NCBI GenBank assembly: GCA_020831775.1
Contig: JAFIFZ010000058.1
Span: 1 to 59,287 of the forward strand
Length of the DNA: 59,287 nt
Reading direction: 5' to 3'
DNA from: Phycisphaerales bacterium
GTDB lineage: Bacteria > Planctomycetota > Phycisphaerae > Phycisphaerales > UBA1924
How positions within the stretch are numbered: position 1 is the stretch's first letter; each line of letters begins with the position of its first letter. Positions 29,788 to 38,301 of the stretch are shown here, in pieces. The position numbers were made by a program, and so were the translations under genes. Below the pieces are notes generated by a model that did not search any database, was not told the DNA's origin, and saw nothing but the letters and a program-made list of their open reading frames with translations.

Positions 29788-29790
29788 ATC
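29774..29790 (+). promoter_or_regulatory. infC ribosome binding site and non-canonical AUC start codon
   Basis: AAGGAG (29774-29779) is followed after 8 bases by ATC (29788-29790), which opens the IF-3 reading frame. The in-frame TAA at 29773-29775 excludes a start further upstream, and no ATG, GTG or TTG occurs in frame before 29848, which would remove the conserved N-terminal RIN region. Bacterial infC commonly uses AUU, AUC or AUA starts because IF-3 discriminates against them, giving autoregulation. Confidence 0.75.
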
Positions 29791-30537
29791 GCACGCAGAA
29801 GGTTCTTCCGCGATGCCGGCCCGATCCGGCGCACCCGGATCAATCACATGATCCGGATCTCACCGATCCGCGTGATCGGCCCGGACAATCAGCAAATCGG
29901 CATCCTCGACACCGCAGACGCACAGCGCATGGCCACCGAGCAGGGCCTCGACCTCGTCGAGATCCAGCCCGATGTCAGGCCCCCGATCTGCAAAATCATG
30001 GACTACGGCAAGTACCGGTACGAGCTCTCCCAGAAGGAGCGCAAGAACCGGGCCGCCACCAAGCAGCCCGAGCTCAAGGAAATCCGCCTCGGCCGGTCGG
30101 TCAAGATCGATCCTCACGATGTGGGGATCCGAATCGACCAGGCGCGGCGCTTCCTCCTCGACGGCCACAAGGTCCAGATCACCCAGCGATTCAGAGGCCG
30201 CGAAATGCAGCACCGCGACCTCGGCCTCGAAAACCTCCGCGAGTTTGTCGACGCCCTCGCCGACATCGCCAAGGTCGAGGTCGACCCGCGCTGGGTCCAG
30301 CGTCAGGCAAGCCTCATCCTCGCGCCCGACCGCACCAAGATCGAAGGCGTCAAGCGCAAGGAAGCCGCCGAAGAAAAGGCCAAAGAAGAGGCCGAGCAGG
30401 CCGAGAAGGAACGCCTGCAGGCGATCGCCGAAGAAAAGCGCGAGGCCTCTGACAAGCGCGACAAGAAAAAGGGCCCCGCCGACGAGCGCCAGGTCAACCC
30501 CGTCGACGCAGAGCTCGACGAACTCCTCGGCGGCTGA
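29788..30537 (+). CDS. infC: Translation initiation factor IF-3
   Basis: A 249-residue protein when read from the AUC start. The N-terminal domain includes RRTRINHMIRISPIRVIG and GLDLVEIQPDVRPPICKIMD (the IF-3 signature covers VRPPICKIMDYGKYRYE). The C-terminal domain has KEIRLGRSVKIDPHDVGIRI and GHKVQITQRFRGREMQHRDL. A lysine/glutamate-rich tail of about 60 residues (from about 190) follows and is longer than in the roughly 180-residue E. coli protein; such tails are common in planctomycetes. IF-3 binds the 30S subunit and enforces start-codon fidelity. The usual rpmI and rplT partners do not follow; the next gene is convergent. Confidence 0.93.
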   Translation: MARRRFFRDAGPIRRTRINHMIRISPIRVIGPDNQQIGILDTADAQRMATEQGLDLVEIQPDVRPPICKIMDYGKYRYELSQKERKNRAATKQPELKEIRLGRSVKIDPHDVGIRIDQARRFLLDGHKVQITQRFRGREMQHRDLGLENLREFVDALADIAKVEVDPRWVQRQASLILAPDRTKIEGVKRKEAAEEKAKEEAEQAEKERLQAIAEEKREASDKRDKKKGPADERQVNPVDAELDELLGG

Positions 30538-30543
30538 CCCGCC

Positions 30544-31644
30544 TCACCCCGCCCCGCCGGGACGACGATCTCCCCCAGCCAGCACGCCCAGCCACGGCTC
30601 CAGCCCGTGGGCTGGCTCTGTGCGCGGATCGAGAAAATCAGGCACGATCCTCGCAAACAGCGCGTGACGCCTCGCGTCGGCGATGCCGCCGTCGTAGTGC
30701 CCGTACCGCGTCACAAACCGCCACTTCGCCCCAGGGTCGGTGTCCAGCGCGTTGTACACCGCAGCAGCGCTCGGGGCGGGCACCACATCGTCCAAGAGCG
30801 CCAGCTTCGCCAGCACCGGCAGCCGCACCCGACGCGCGTGCACCACTGTGTCCGCCAGCCGGATGTTCGCCAGCGTCTCCTCGTAGTGCCGCCCCGCGCG
30901 GACCAGCAGCCGCGAAACCTCCAGGCCGATCCCCCCGGACACCGGCCGATCGACGCGCCAAACCCAGTCCCCCATGCTCGGCAGCGCGATCACCAACCGC
31001 TCCGGACGGACAAACCTCGCCCCCACATGCGTCGCAGTCACCGCCAGCCCGCCCCCGAAGCTCTCCCCGTGCAGGTACAGCGGCAACCCCTCCCCCTGCT
31101 CGTCCAGCCACACCCGCATCACCCGCATCGCGTTGACCAGGTCCGCCACCGCCCCGACATACGACCACCCCATCAGCTCGCCGAAGCCCGCCTCACCGAT
31201 CGGCAGCCCCTGCGCGATCCACCCCTCCTCGGTCTCGAACCACGCCCCAGTGTCCCGCATCGACCCCGGAAACCCGCGCACACGGATCTCCAGCACCGCC
31301 ACGCCCCGCTCGACCACCGACGCCCACGCCCCGTCCGCCCGCTCAAGGAAATTACCGCCCCCGTACCCGTGGCTCGTCACCAGCCCCGCGCGCACCGGCG
31401 TCCCCTCGGGCGGCAGCACCAGCCTGCACCCGATCCGCACGCCCAAACTCTCGAACAAAAACTCCGCCGCCGAATCAGACGGATCCGCCCCGTACGACCC
31501 CACCCGCACCAGCTCGGGCGCTTCAGCAGCCACCCGCTCCTGCCAATGACGCCAGAACGCCGAGTGCTGCACCGAAGGCGTCACCGTCCCGACATGCGAC
31601 AGCGTGCCCAGATGCGAAAAGCCGTAATCCTCCGGCTCGACCAT
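30544..31644 (-). CDS. Alpha/beta hydrolase, acetyl-xylan-esterase-like
   Basis: The ATG at 31642-31644 is preferred to the TTG two codons upstream. The 366-residue cytoplasmic-looking protein has an alpha/beta-hydrolase core: an oxyanion-loop GLVTSHGYGGGNFLER, a nucleophile elbow LHGESFGGGLA, an acid near LALLDDVVPAPSA and a histidine in TRYGHYDGG. The N-terminal layout (PSVQHSAFWRHWQER) and the elbow resemble the AXE1/cephalosporin C deacetylase family, acting on small acetyl esters. No signal peptide is present. It converges on infC with only 6 bases between stops. Confidence 0.8.
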   Translation of the reverse strand: MVEPEDYGFSHLGTLSHVGTVTPSVQHSAFWRHWQERVAAEAPELVRVGSYGADPSDSAAEFLFESLGVRIGCRLVLPPEGTPVRAGLVTSHGYGGGNFLERADGAWASVVERGVAVLEIRVRGFPGSMRDTGAWFETEEGWIAQGLPIGEAGFGELMGWSYVGAVADLVNAMRVMRVWLDEQGEGLPLYLHGESFGGGLAVTATHVGARFVRPERLVIALPSMGDWVWRVDRPVSGGIGLEVSRLLVRAGRHYEETLANIRLADTVVHARRVRLPVLAKLALLDDVVPAPSAAAVYNALDTDPGAKWRFVTRYGHYDGGIADARRHALFARIVPDFLDPRTEPAHGLEPWLGVLAGGDRRPGGAG

Positions 31645-31710
31645 GGCCAAGCATACGGGCCCCGCTCCACGGATCCGGGCGACCGGATCCCGGCAAGGTA
31701 CGCCCGCCCC

Positions 31711-33150
31711 TCAGAACGACGCCTCCTCCTCGACCGCCTCACGCTGCACCTGCCCGAGCCGATCGACGCCGAACACCTCGATCCGCCGGCGCTCGCCGTC
31801 GAACCAGCTCGCCTCGACGCGCCACCCACCGCCCCGCTCGGTCAGCCGCTCGGCAAGCAGTGCCGCCCCCTCGCCCGCGCCCGGCGTCATCGCCTCGACC
31901 TCGGCCCGCACCAGCACCTCCGCCTGACGCTCGGTCACCGGGCCCGTCCACAGCTCCGGATCGTCGCTGGCCACCCGCGCGAGCCACACCTGGCTCGTCC
32001 CCCGCTCCCCCTCCCACTCGCGCTGACTCGTCCACATGAAGTATCGTCCGTCGGGGCTGAACACCGGCAGCCCGTCAAACCCCGACGAGAAGGTCACCCG
32101 TCCGATCGGCCGCTCGCTCTCGGACATCGCAAACCCGTCCTCGGCGTCCAGCCCGATCGCAAAAACCTCGTAGTTCTGGTGCCCCACATTCGAACCCGCG
32201 TACACCAGAAACCGCCCCGACGGATGGAAGTACGGCGCCCAGTTCACATGCGTGTTGTCGGTGATCCGGCGCTCGGCGCTGATCCCCGTGATCCCGCCGT
32301 CCTCATCGAACGCCAGCACCGCCACAAACAGCTGCAAACGGCTGTCCCCCTCCCGGTCCGACCGGTAGCAGATGTACTTCCCGCACGCAGAGAAAAACGG
32401 CCCCCCGTCGTACCCGCGCTCCCCCACCACCAGCACATGCTCGTCGCGCTCGGTGTCGTAGATCCAAAGATCCGCCTCGGGCCTGCCCGTCCGGCGCTCT
32501 TCATCGATCTGCGCGTACAGCACAAACCGCCCGCACGGGCTCCACGACCCCTCGGCGGTGTACCCGTCACGCTCGAACATCGCCACGGCGCGCCCCCCAC
32601 CCACCGCACCGTCCGGCGCCTCGCCGGTCACCAGCGGGTCGGGCATCGTCACGATCGTCATCTCGCTCGGAAACGCCCACTGGTACCGCCCGCCCTCGCG
32701 CTGGTACCCCGGCACCCGCCGCTCGTCGGGCGGGCCGAAGGTCGTGGCGAACAGCACCTTCGGCTCGGTCGGATGAAACCACCCGCAGGTGTTCGACGAG
32801 CCGAGCTCGCTCAGCCGCACCGCCTCCCCGATCCCCGTCACCCTCCCCGAAGCATCACGCACCAGCTCGGCGACATACATCTGATAGTGCGTCTCCTGCT
32901 CCTCGCCCTCACCAGCCACCGGCGTCGCCTGGAAGATGATCCGCGCCCCATCTGGCGAGAAATACGCCTCGCCCGCGCGATGAAAGTCCGAAGGCGAAGT
33001 CAGCCGCACATGCTCGACCAGCAGCTCCGACTCCAGCCCCGAAGGCGTCGCCCCCGCCGCCATCCCCCCGCAAAGCCCAACACATAGCCCAGCGACCCCG
33101 CACGCAGACAAAGCTCGCAACACAGACATCGAACGGATCGAGATCGTCAT
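31711..33150 (-). CDS. Exported TolB-like beta-propeller protein (PD40 repeats)
   Basis: A 479-residue protein with a signal peptide (SACGVAGLCVGLCGGMAAGA). The rest is built from PD40/WD40-like strands recognisable as FSPDGARIIFQA, WSPCGRFVLYAQI, FSACGKYICYRSDREG, FHPSGRFLVYAG and FSPDGRYFMWTSQRE, giving a six- or seven-blade propeller. It lacks the TolB N-terminal domain, so it is a general TolB-fold periplasmic or surface protein. The function is unknown. It diverges from the RluA-family gene, whose start is 26 bases away. Confidence 0.85.
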   Translation of the reverse strand: MTISIRSMSVLRALSACGVAGLCVGLCGGMAAGATPSGLESELLVEHVRLTSPSDFHRAGEAYFSPDGARIIFQATPVAGEGEEQETHYQMYVAELVRDASGRVTGIGEAVRLSELGSSNTCGWFHPTEPKVLFATTFGPPDERRVPGYQREGGRYQWAFPSEMTIVTMPDPLVTGEAPDGAVGGGRAVAMFERDGYTAEGSWSPCGRFVLYAQIDEERRTGRPEADLWIYDTERDEHVLVVGERGYDGGPFFSACGKYICYRSDREGDSRLQLFVAVLAFDEDGGITGISAERRITDNTHVNWAPYFHPSGRFLVYAGSNVGHQNYEVFAIGLDAEDGFAMSESERPIGRVTFSSGFDGLPVFSPDGRYFMWTSQREWEGERGTSQVWLARVASDDPELWTGPVTERQAEVLVRAEVEAMTPGAGEGAALLAERLTERGGGWRVEASWFDGERRRIEVFGVDRLGQVQREAVEEEASF

Positions 33151-33175
33151 CGGGGAATGCTCCGGGAGGGTTCAG

Positions 33176-33967
33176 ATGGATTGCCGCGGGGCGCCGCGCC
33201 CGATTGATCGGCCCGCACACGCCTCCAACAGTGTTGGCGTGCCGACCGCCCCCGACCAGAACACACCCCGCCAAACCGCGCCCCGCGGCGTCCCCCCCGG
33301 CCACCCGCCCGGCCCGCAACCCACCCTACAGCCAGGCAACCTCCCCATCGTCTACCAGTCCGCCCGCTTCGTCGTCATCGACAAGCCCTCGGGCCTCCTC
33401 TCCGTCCCCGGCCGCTCGGCCGACAAGTCCGACTGCGTCCGCGCCCGCGTCCAGGCGATGTTCCCCGACGCCACCGGCCCGATGACCGTCCACCGCCTCG
33501 ACCTGGAAACCTCGGGCCTGATCGTCCTCGCCCTGGACCCCGAGGCCCAGCGGGCCCTCTCGATCCAGTTCGAAAAACGCCGCGTCCAAAAACATTACCG
33601 GGCGATCCTCGGCGCCGACCTCCCAAACGACGAGGGCGTCGTCCGCCTGCCCATCGCCCGCGACTGGCCCAACCGCCCCCGCCAAAAAGTCTGCTTCGAA
33701 ACCGGCCGCCCCGCCGAGACGCGCTACCGCGTCCTCACCCGCTTCGGCGACCGCACCCGCGTCGAGTTCACCCCCGTCACCGGCCGCTCCCACCAACTCC
33801 GCATCCACGCCGCACACCAGCAGGGCCTCAACGCCCCGATCCTCGGCGACGCCCTCTACGGCAACCCCTCAACCGCCCCCCGCCTCCTCCTCCACGCCAC
33901 CTACCTCCGCCTCCGCGACCCCGACACCGACACACCCATCGAGATCGAGAGCGAAGCGCCCTTCTGA
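33176..33967 (+). CDS. RluA-family RNA pseudouridine synthase
   Basis: GGGAGGG five bases before the ATG at 33176 supports this start, giving 263 residues with a proline-rich N-terminal extension of about 50. The catalytic block is TVHRLDLETSGLIVLALD, whose Asp is the universal nucleophile of the family. Also present are VIDKPSGLLSVPG, KHYRAILG and the C-terminal GRSHQLRIHAAH and PILGDALYG. There is no S4 domain. It isomerises uridine in rRNA or tRNA; the small size is like RluA or TruC, but the target site cannot be told. Confidence 0.92.
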   Translation: MDCRGAPRPIDRPAHASNSVGVPTAPDQNTPRQTAPRGVPPGHPPGPQPTLQPGNLPIVYQSARFVVIDKPSGLLSVPGRSADKSDCVRARVQAMFPDATGPMTVHRLDLETSGLIVLALDPEAQRALSIQFEKRRVQKHYRAILGADLPNDEGVVRLPIARDWPNRPRQKVCFETGRPAETRYRVLTRFGDRTRVEFTPVTGRSHQLRIHAAHQQGLNAPILGDALYGNPSTAPRLLLHATYLRLRDPDTDTPIEIESEAPF

Positions 33968-34129
33968 ACTTCGGCGCAACAAAGAACCACACACACTGCG
34001 GATCTGTGGCACTGGCGGCTTGTCCGCCAGTGTCTCTCACCACCGATCTCAACACCCCCGTTGCACACCCGAATATCACCCGTTAGCCTGCCACGGACAT
34101 ATCACCCTGCACAAGCCGCAACATGGATC

Positions 34130-34151
34130 CATCACAAGGAGGTGACGGATG
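34130..34151 (+). promoter_or_regulatory. Near-perfect Shine-Dalgarno before SUMF1-like gene 1
   Basis: CACAAGGAGGTGACGG precedes the ATG at 34149, with AAGGAGGTGA matching the 16S anti-SD fully. The equivalent site of the tandem copy (35219-35240) reads CACAAGAAAGTAACGG, differing at three bases inside the SD, so translation of the second copy should be weaker. Confidence 0.65.
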
Positions 34152-35171
34152 TTGAGACAAATTCTGCTCGCCGCGACCGTCTCGCTGCCGCTCGCGCTCG
34201 CCAACGCCCAGCCCGCCCCGGACTACGACTTCCAGTGGGCGACCATCGGTGATACCAACAACCCCGCGTTCGACGGCGGCGGCTACGGCTTCTTTGCAGG
34301 CCGTGGCGTGGTCAACTACGAGTACCGCATCAGCAAACTCCAGATCACCTCCGGCCAGTGGCTGGAGTTCGCCAACACCTTCTCCATGCGCGAAGGCGGG
34401 CGGTTGTTCACCATGCCCTACCAATGGGGCGCGTATCTCGACCCGCACTACAACGGTCCCGGCGAACGCTGGGTCCCGAAAAACCTGCCGAACTGGGACA
34501 TGCTGCCCGTCGCGGGCGTCTCGTGGCGCGAGGCCGCCATGTACGCCAACTGGCTCCACAACGACAAGTCGTCGGAACAGTGGGCCATCGAGAACGGCGC
34601 TTACGACACAAGCACATTCTCGACAGACCCCAACACGCTGGTCTTCACCGACCAGCTCACGCGCAACCCCGACGCGAAGTTCTGGATCCCAAGCCTCGAC
34701 GAATGGCTGAAGGCGGCGCACTACGATCCGCATCGCCACGGCCAGGGCGAGGGTGGATGGTGGCTGTACCCCAACAGCACCGATGAACCGCTGACGCCCG
34801 GCCCGCCCGGCATCGGTCAGACCACCGCCGATTGGATCGATCCGGACATCCAGGCAGGCGAGTGGCTCATCCCGCTCGGGGCTTACCCAGACGAGGCCTC
34901 GCCGTGGGGACTGCTAGACATCAGCGGGGGCGCCAGCGAGTGGTCCGAGGAGCATTTGGAACACCGCTCACGATTCTTTAACGGATCCAACGCTGGCACG
35001 ACATCCCTCATGCGTGACCATGCGGGCTACCCCGCAACAAGTTTTCCTCATACCAGGTGGCACCACGGACTCAGGATCGCCTCTGTCGTTCCTGCCCCTT
35101 CGACGAGTGTGTTGCTCGTCGTTGCGTTGGCGCCTGTTGTTCTCAGACGAAGAAGGTTCCATCATGACTGA
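34149..35171 (+). CDS. Secreted SUMF1/formylglycine-generating-enzyme-fold protein with PEP-CTERM-like anchor, copy 1
   Basis: A 340-residue protein with a signal peptide (LLAATVSLPLALANA), then a SUMF1/FGE-sulfatase-type domain: DFQWATIGDTNNPAFDG, YRISKLQITSGQWLEFANTF, MLPVAGVSWREAAMYANWLH, FWIPSLDEWLKAAHYD, SPWGLLDISGGASEWSEE and GLRIASV. The C-terminus (VPAPSTSVLLVVALAPVVLR, then RRR) is a PEP-CTERM-like sorting tail cleaved by an exosortase-type system in planctomycetes. The catalytic cysteine pair of true formylglycine-generating enzymes is not seen, so the fold is probably used for binding. The adjacent gene is a tandem paralogue. Confidence 0.85.
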   Translation: MLRQILLAATVSLPLALANAQPAPDYDFQWATIGDTNNPAFDGGGYGFFAGRGVVNYEYRISKLQITSGQWLEFANTFSMREGGRLFTMPYQWGAYLDPHYNGPGERWVPKNLPNWDMLPVAGVSWREAAMYANWLHNDKSSEQWAIENGAYDTSTFSTDPNTLVFTDQLTRNPDAKFWIPSLDEWLKAAHYDPHRHGQGEGGWWLYPNSTDEPLTPGPPGIGQTTADWIDPDIQAGEWLIPLGAYPDEASPWGLLDISGGASEWSEEHLEHRSRFFNGSNAGTTSLMRDHAGYPATSFPHTRWHHGLRIASVVPAPSTSVLLVVALAPVVLRRRRFHHD

Positions 35172-35237
35172 ACGCAGACGCTGGCGTGCTCCGTTCAGCC
35201 ATGGGCGTTGTATCGACTCATCACAAGAAAGTAACGG

Positions 35238-36266
35238 ATGCTGAGAAAAACGCTGCTCGCCGCAACCGTCTCGCTGCCGCTCGCGGCCGCCAACGCCCAA
35301 CCCGCCCCGGACTACGACTTCCAGTGGGCGACCATCGGCGACCCCGGCAACCCCGCCTACGACGGCGGGTTCCACGGGATGACCACCGGTCGCGGCAGCG
35401 TCGATTACTCCTACCGCATCAGCAAGCTCGAAGTCACCACCGGCCAGTGGATGGAATTCGTCAACACCTTCTCGCAGCGTGACGGGCATGGCTTCTTCTC
35501 ACTCCCAACATTTTGGGGCGCAGCAATCGATCCCTCCTATTCCGGCCCGGGCATCCGCTGGGCGCCGCGCGATGTGCCGAACTGGGACATGCTGCCCGTC
35601 GCGGGCATCTCGTGGCAAGAGGCGGCCAAATACGCCAACTGGCTCCACAACGGCAAATCCTCCGACCCCGCCGCAATCGAAACCGGCGCGTACGACACCG
35701 GCACATGGGGCATCGACCCCGCCACCGGCTACCGCACCGACGGCGGGCGGCTCCCCGGAGCGAAGTTCTGGATCCCAAACCTCGATGAGTGGCAGAAGGC
35801 CGTGCATTACGACCCCGACCGCTACGGCCCCGGCGAGGGCGGCTGGTGGCTCCACCCCAACAGCACCGACGACCCGCTGACGCCCGGGCGTCCGGGCGTG
35901 GGCGAGACAATGGCGGGGATTCAGGAACCGCAGTTCGGCGAATGGGATGTCCCTCTGGGCTCGTACCCGGATGTAACGACGCCATGGGGTCTTCTCGACG
36001 CCAGTGGCGGGGCAGATGAGTGGCTGGAGGAATGGACCCACGACATCGCGCCGCGCCACCGCTGGCGCATCGGGACTCACGCAGGTCAGGCATCTTGGGA
36101 AATCAGTGACAGAGCGGATGTGATTCCCAGCGCGGCAAGCCCCAGCGGCTCGGTCGCTACAACCGGACTTCGGATCGCTTCGGTCGTCCCCGCCCCGGGA
36201 ACGATCGCGGCCTTCCCAATGCTGCTCATCGCGACGCGTCGCAGGCGAACTTCACCGCCCCAATAG
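35238..36266 (+). CDS. Secreted SUMF1-fold protein with PEP-CTERM-like anchor, tandem copy 2
   Basis: A 342-residue paralogue of the preceding gene, 66 bases downstream. Signal peptide, QPAPDYDFQWATIGD block, WDMLPVAGISWQEAAKYANW and GGWWLHPNSTDDPLTPGRPG are almost the same in both; the middle (residues 45-75 and 250-310) has diverged. It ends VPAPGTIAAFPMLLIATRRR, the same kind of anchor. Sequence from 20 bases before both starts is also conserved, showing duplication of gene plus translation signal. It overlaps the convergent rsmG 3' end by 15 bases. Role unknown, likely cell-surface. Confidence 0.85.
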   Translation: MLRKTLLAATVSLPLAAANAQPAPDYDFQWATIGDPGNPAYDGGFHGMTTGRGSVDYSYRISKLEVTTGQWMEFVNTFSQRDGHGFFSLPTFWGAAIDPSYSGPGIRWAPRDVPNWDMLPVAGISWQEAAKYANWLHNGKSSDPAAIETGAYDTGTWGIDPATGYRTDGGRLPGAKFWIPNLDEWQKAVHYDPDRYGPGEGGWWLHPNSTDDPLTPGRPGVGETMAGIQEPQFGEWDVPLGSYPDVTTPWGLLDASGGADEWLEEWTHDIAPRHRWRIGTHAGQASWEISDRADVIPSAASPSGSVATTGLRIASVVPAPGTIAAFPMLLIATRRRRTSPPQ

Positions 36267-37067
36267 CGGCCTCGACTTCGGCTCACCGTCCCGCCTCGGA
36301 TAGATCTTCGGCGTTAGCGCTCCCTTGCGCAGCACCACCAGCCGCCCCGTCGGCGTCGGGATCGTCATCTCGTGCACCGCCCGCAGCTCGCGCAGCGCGT
36401 GCTGCGCCTCGGCGAGTTCCTCGTCCGCCTTCTCGCCCTTGATCAGCACGATCACACCGCCCTTGGCGCACAGCGGGACCGTCAGCTCGGCAAGCGTCGG
36501 CGTCCGCCCCACCGCCCTGGCCAGCACGCCCTGGTACCGCTCGCGGTGCCCCGTGTCGCTGCGGTCCTGCCCCGCCGCCTCCGCACGCGCCTGCACCACA
36601 CGCACATTCAGCAGCCCCAGCCGCTCCGCCGCGGCGTGCATAAACGCGCACTTCTTCGCCGTCGCCTCCAGCATCGTAAATCGCAGGTGCGGGCAGACGA
36701 TCGCCAGCGGCAGCCCCGGGAACCCCGCCCCGCTCCCCACATCGATCACATCCGACCCCTCGGGCAGCTCGCTCAAGACCGCCAGCGGCGTCAGGCTGTC
36801 GAACGCGTGCTTGTCCCACATCCCCTCGTCGTCGGTGATCGCCGTCAGATTCAGGTGCCGGTTGCCCTCGATCACCATCGCAAGGAGCAGGCCCAACGCC
36901 TCGACCTCCGCCGCCTCAAGCGCAATCCCGAACCCCGCGCACAGCGCGTCGAACGAGGGCGCCGGCGCCAACGCCTTGATCTCATCGAACGCGAATCGGA
37001 TCGAATCGCCGTGGCGTCCGCCCGACGGACCGGACCCACCACCCTGCGACGCTCGCTCAGTTGTCAT
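36252..37067 (-). CDS. rsmG: 16S rRNA (guanine-N7)-methyltransferase RsmG (GidB)
   Basis: The ATG at 37065-37067 overlaps the rodA stop by 11 bases. The 271-residue protein has a helical N-terminal part, the RsmG block NRHLNLTAITD, the SAM-binding motif I VIDVGSGAGFPGLPLAI, motif II TMLEATAKKCAFMHAAAERL, and VLARAVGRTPTLAELTVPL followed by LIKGEKADEEL. It methylates G527 (E. coli numbering) in the 530 loop of 16S rRNA. It is longer than the E. coli enzyme (207) because of an N-terminal extension of about 40 residues. It closes the mrdA-rodA-rsmG group. Confidence 0.93.
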   Translation of the reverse strand: MTTERASQGGGSGPSGGRHGDSIRFAFDEIKALAPAPSFDALCAGFGIALEAAEVEALGLLLAMVIEGNRHLNLTAITDDEGMWDKHAFDSLTPLAVLSELPEGSDVIDVGSGAGFPGLPLAIVCPHLRFTMLEATAKKCAFMHAAAERLGLLNVRVVQARAEAAGQDRSDTGHRERYQGVLARAVGRTPTLAELTVPLCAKGGVIVLIKGEKADEELAEAQHALRELRAVHEMTIPTPTGRLVVLRKGALTPKIYPRRDGEPKSRPLLGR

Positions 37068-38301
37068 CGTCTTCCTCGAATCGGAAAGATTCTCGCATCG
37101 TGTCCTCGGCGCGGTGCAGGCCCACCGACAGCACAAGACCCGTCATCAACCAAGAAGAAAGCATGCTCGAACCCCCGTAGCTGATAAACGGCAGGTTGAT
37201 CCCCGTGATCGGCAAGAGCCCGATGTTCATCCCCAGGTTCACCAGCGCAGCACCGACCATGAACGCCGTCAGCCCGATCGGGATCAGCCGCCCCAGCCCG
37301 GACTTGCAGCCCACGCTCGTCAGCAGCGCCCCGGCCACCCAGACGCCGTAGAGCACCACGACCCCGACACCCCCCAGCACGCCGAACCGATTGACGATCA
37401 CCGCGAAGATCATGTCGTTGTGCGCCTCGGGCAGGCGTGAGTAGCGCACCATCGCGCGTGAGCGGGCGTCACCGACCCCCGCCATCCCCCCCGCCCCCGC
37501 GAGCGTCTGGGCCGTAAACGACTGGAAGTTGATGTCGTGCGCCGTCGTCCGGTCGCCCCGGATCTGCTGCACCAGCCCGTCGATCCGCACCTTCTGGTGG
37601 GGCTTGAGCATCGGGTACGACGCCGGCGCAGCCATCGCGGCGCACACGACAACCAGCCCGAGGTGACGCAGCTTCGCCCCCGCCGCCATCAGCATCGCAA
37701 ACAGCGCCGGGATAAACAGCAGCCCGGTGCCGAGGTCCGGCTGCACCGTGATCAGCCCGACAGGCACCGCCGTCAGGATCCCGACGCGCAGCAGCCCCTT
37801 GGGCGTCCGGTGGTCGTCGCGGTGGCGCAGGTAGTACGCGATCAGCACCACATACACCGCCTTGACGATCTCCGAAGGCTGAAAGTCCGCAACACCCAGG
37901 TTGATCCACGACCTCGCCCCGCGCTGGCGCGACACGATCGAGTCCGGCATCACCGGCAGCAGAATCAAGATCAACAGCCCGACCATCAGCACCATCAGCG
38001 GACCGCTGAGCATCCCCATAAACCGATAGTGCGGGAGCGCAACAACCAGCGCCGCAACAATCCCCACGCAGATGAACACAGCCTGCCGCACCGCCAGCGG
38101 GTGCATCCCCCCAAAGCCCTCCCACGACGAAGCTCGCGTCAGATCGACGATGTACACGCCCAGCACGCACATCAGCAGCGAAGAGATCACGCACAGCCAC
38201 GCCGGCGTCGCAAAACGCAGATGGCCCAGCATGGGCCTCTCGGAGCGCCCGCCCCGCACCACGCCCAGCATCCGTTGCCAGAGCGGCTCAGCCAGACGCA
38301 C
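37057..38301 (-). CDS. rodA: RodA-type SEDS peptidoglycan polymerase
   Basis: A 414-residue polytopic membrane protein with about ten hydrophobic segments. SEDS hallmarks include ARSWINLGVADFQPSEIVKA, ITVQPDLGTGLLFIPA (catalytic-region Asp), DARSRAMVRYSRLPEAHNDM and INLPFISYGGSSMLSSWLMT. It polymerises lipid II in cell elongation together with PBP2, whose gene lies directly upstream and overlaps by 14 bases, so RodA is preferred over FtsW. Its presence supports a peptidoglycan wall in this organism. Confidence 0.92.
   Translation of the reverse strand: MRLAEPLWQRMLGVVRGGRSERPMLGHLRFATPAWLCVISSLLMCVLGVYIVDLTRASSWEGFGGMHPLAVRQAVFICVGIVAALVVALPHYRFMGMLSGPLMVLMVGLLILILLPVMPDSIVSRQRGARSWINLGVADFQPSEIVKAVYVVLIAYYLRHRDDHRTPKGLLRVGILTAVPVGLITVQPDLGTGLLFIPALFAMLMAAGAKLRHLGLVVVCAAMAAPASYPMLKPHQKVRIDGLVQQIRGDRTTAHDINFQSFTAQTLAGAGGMAGVGDARSRAMVRYSRLPEAHNDMIFAVIVNRFGVLGGVGVVVLYGVWVAGALLTSVGCKSGLGRLIPIGLTAFMVGAALVNLGMNIGLLPITGINLPFISYGGSSMLSSWLMTGLVLSVGLHRAEDTMRESFRFEEDDDN

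Noticed and set aside
30607-33087. 826-codon plus-strand frame across the hydrolase and TolB-like genes
   Set aside because: Pro/His/Arg-rich low-complexity product spanning two good minus-strand genes; a GC-skew artefact.
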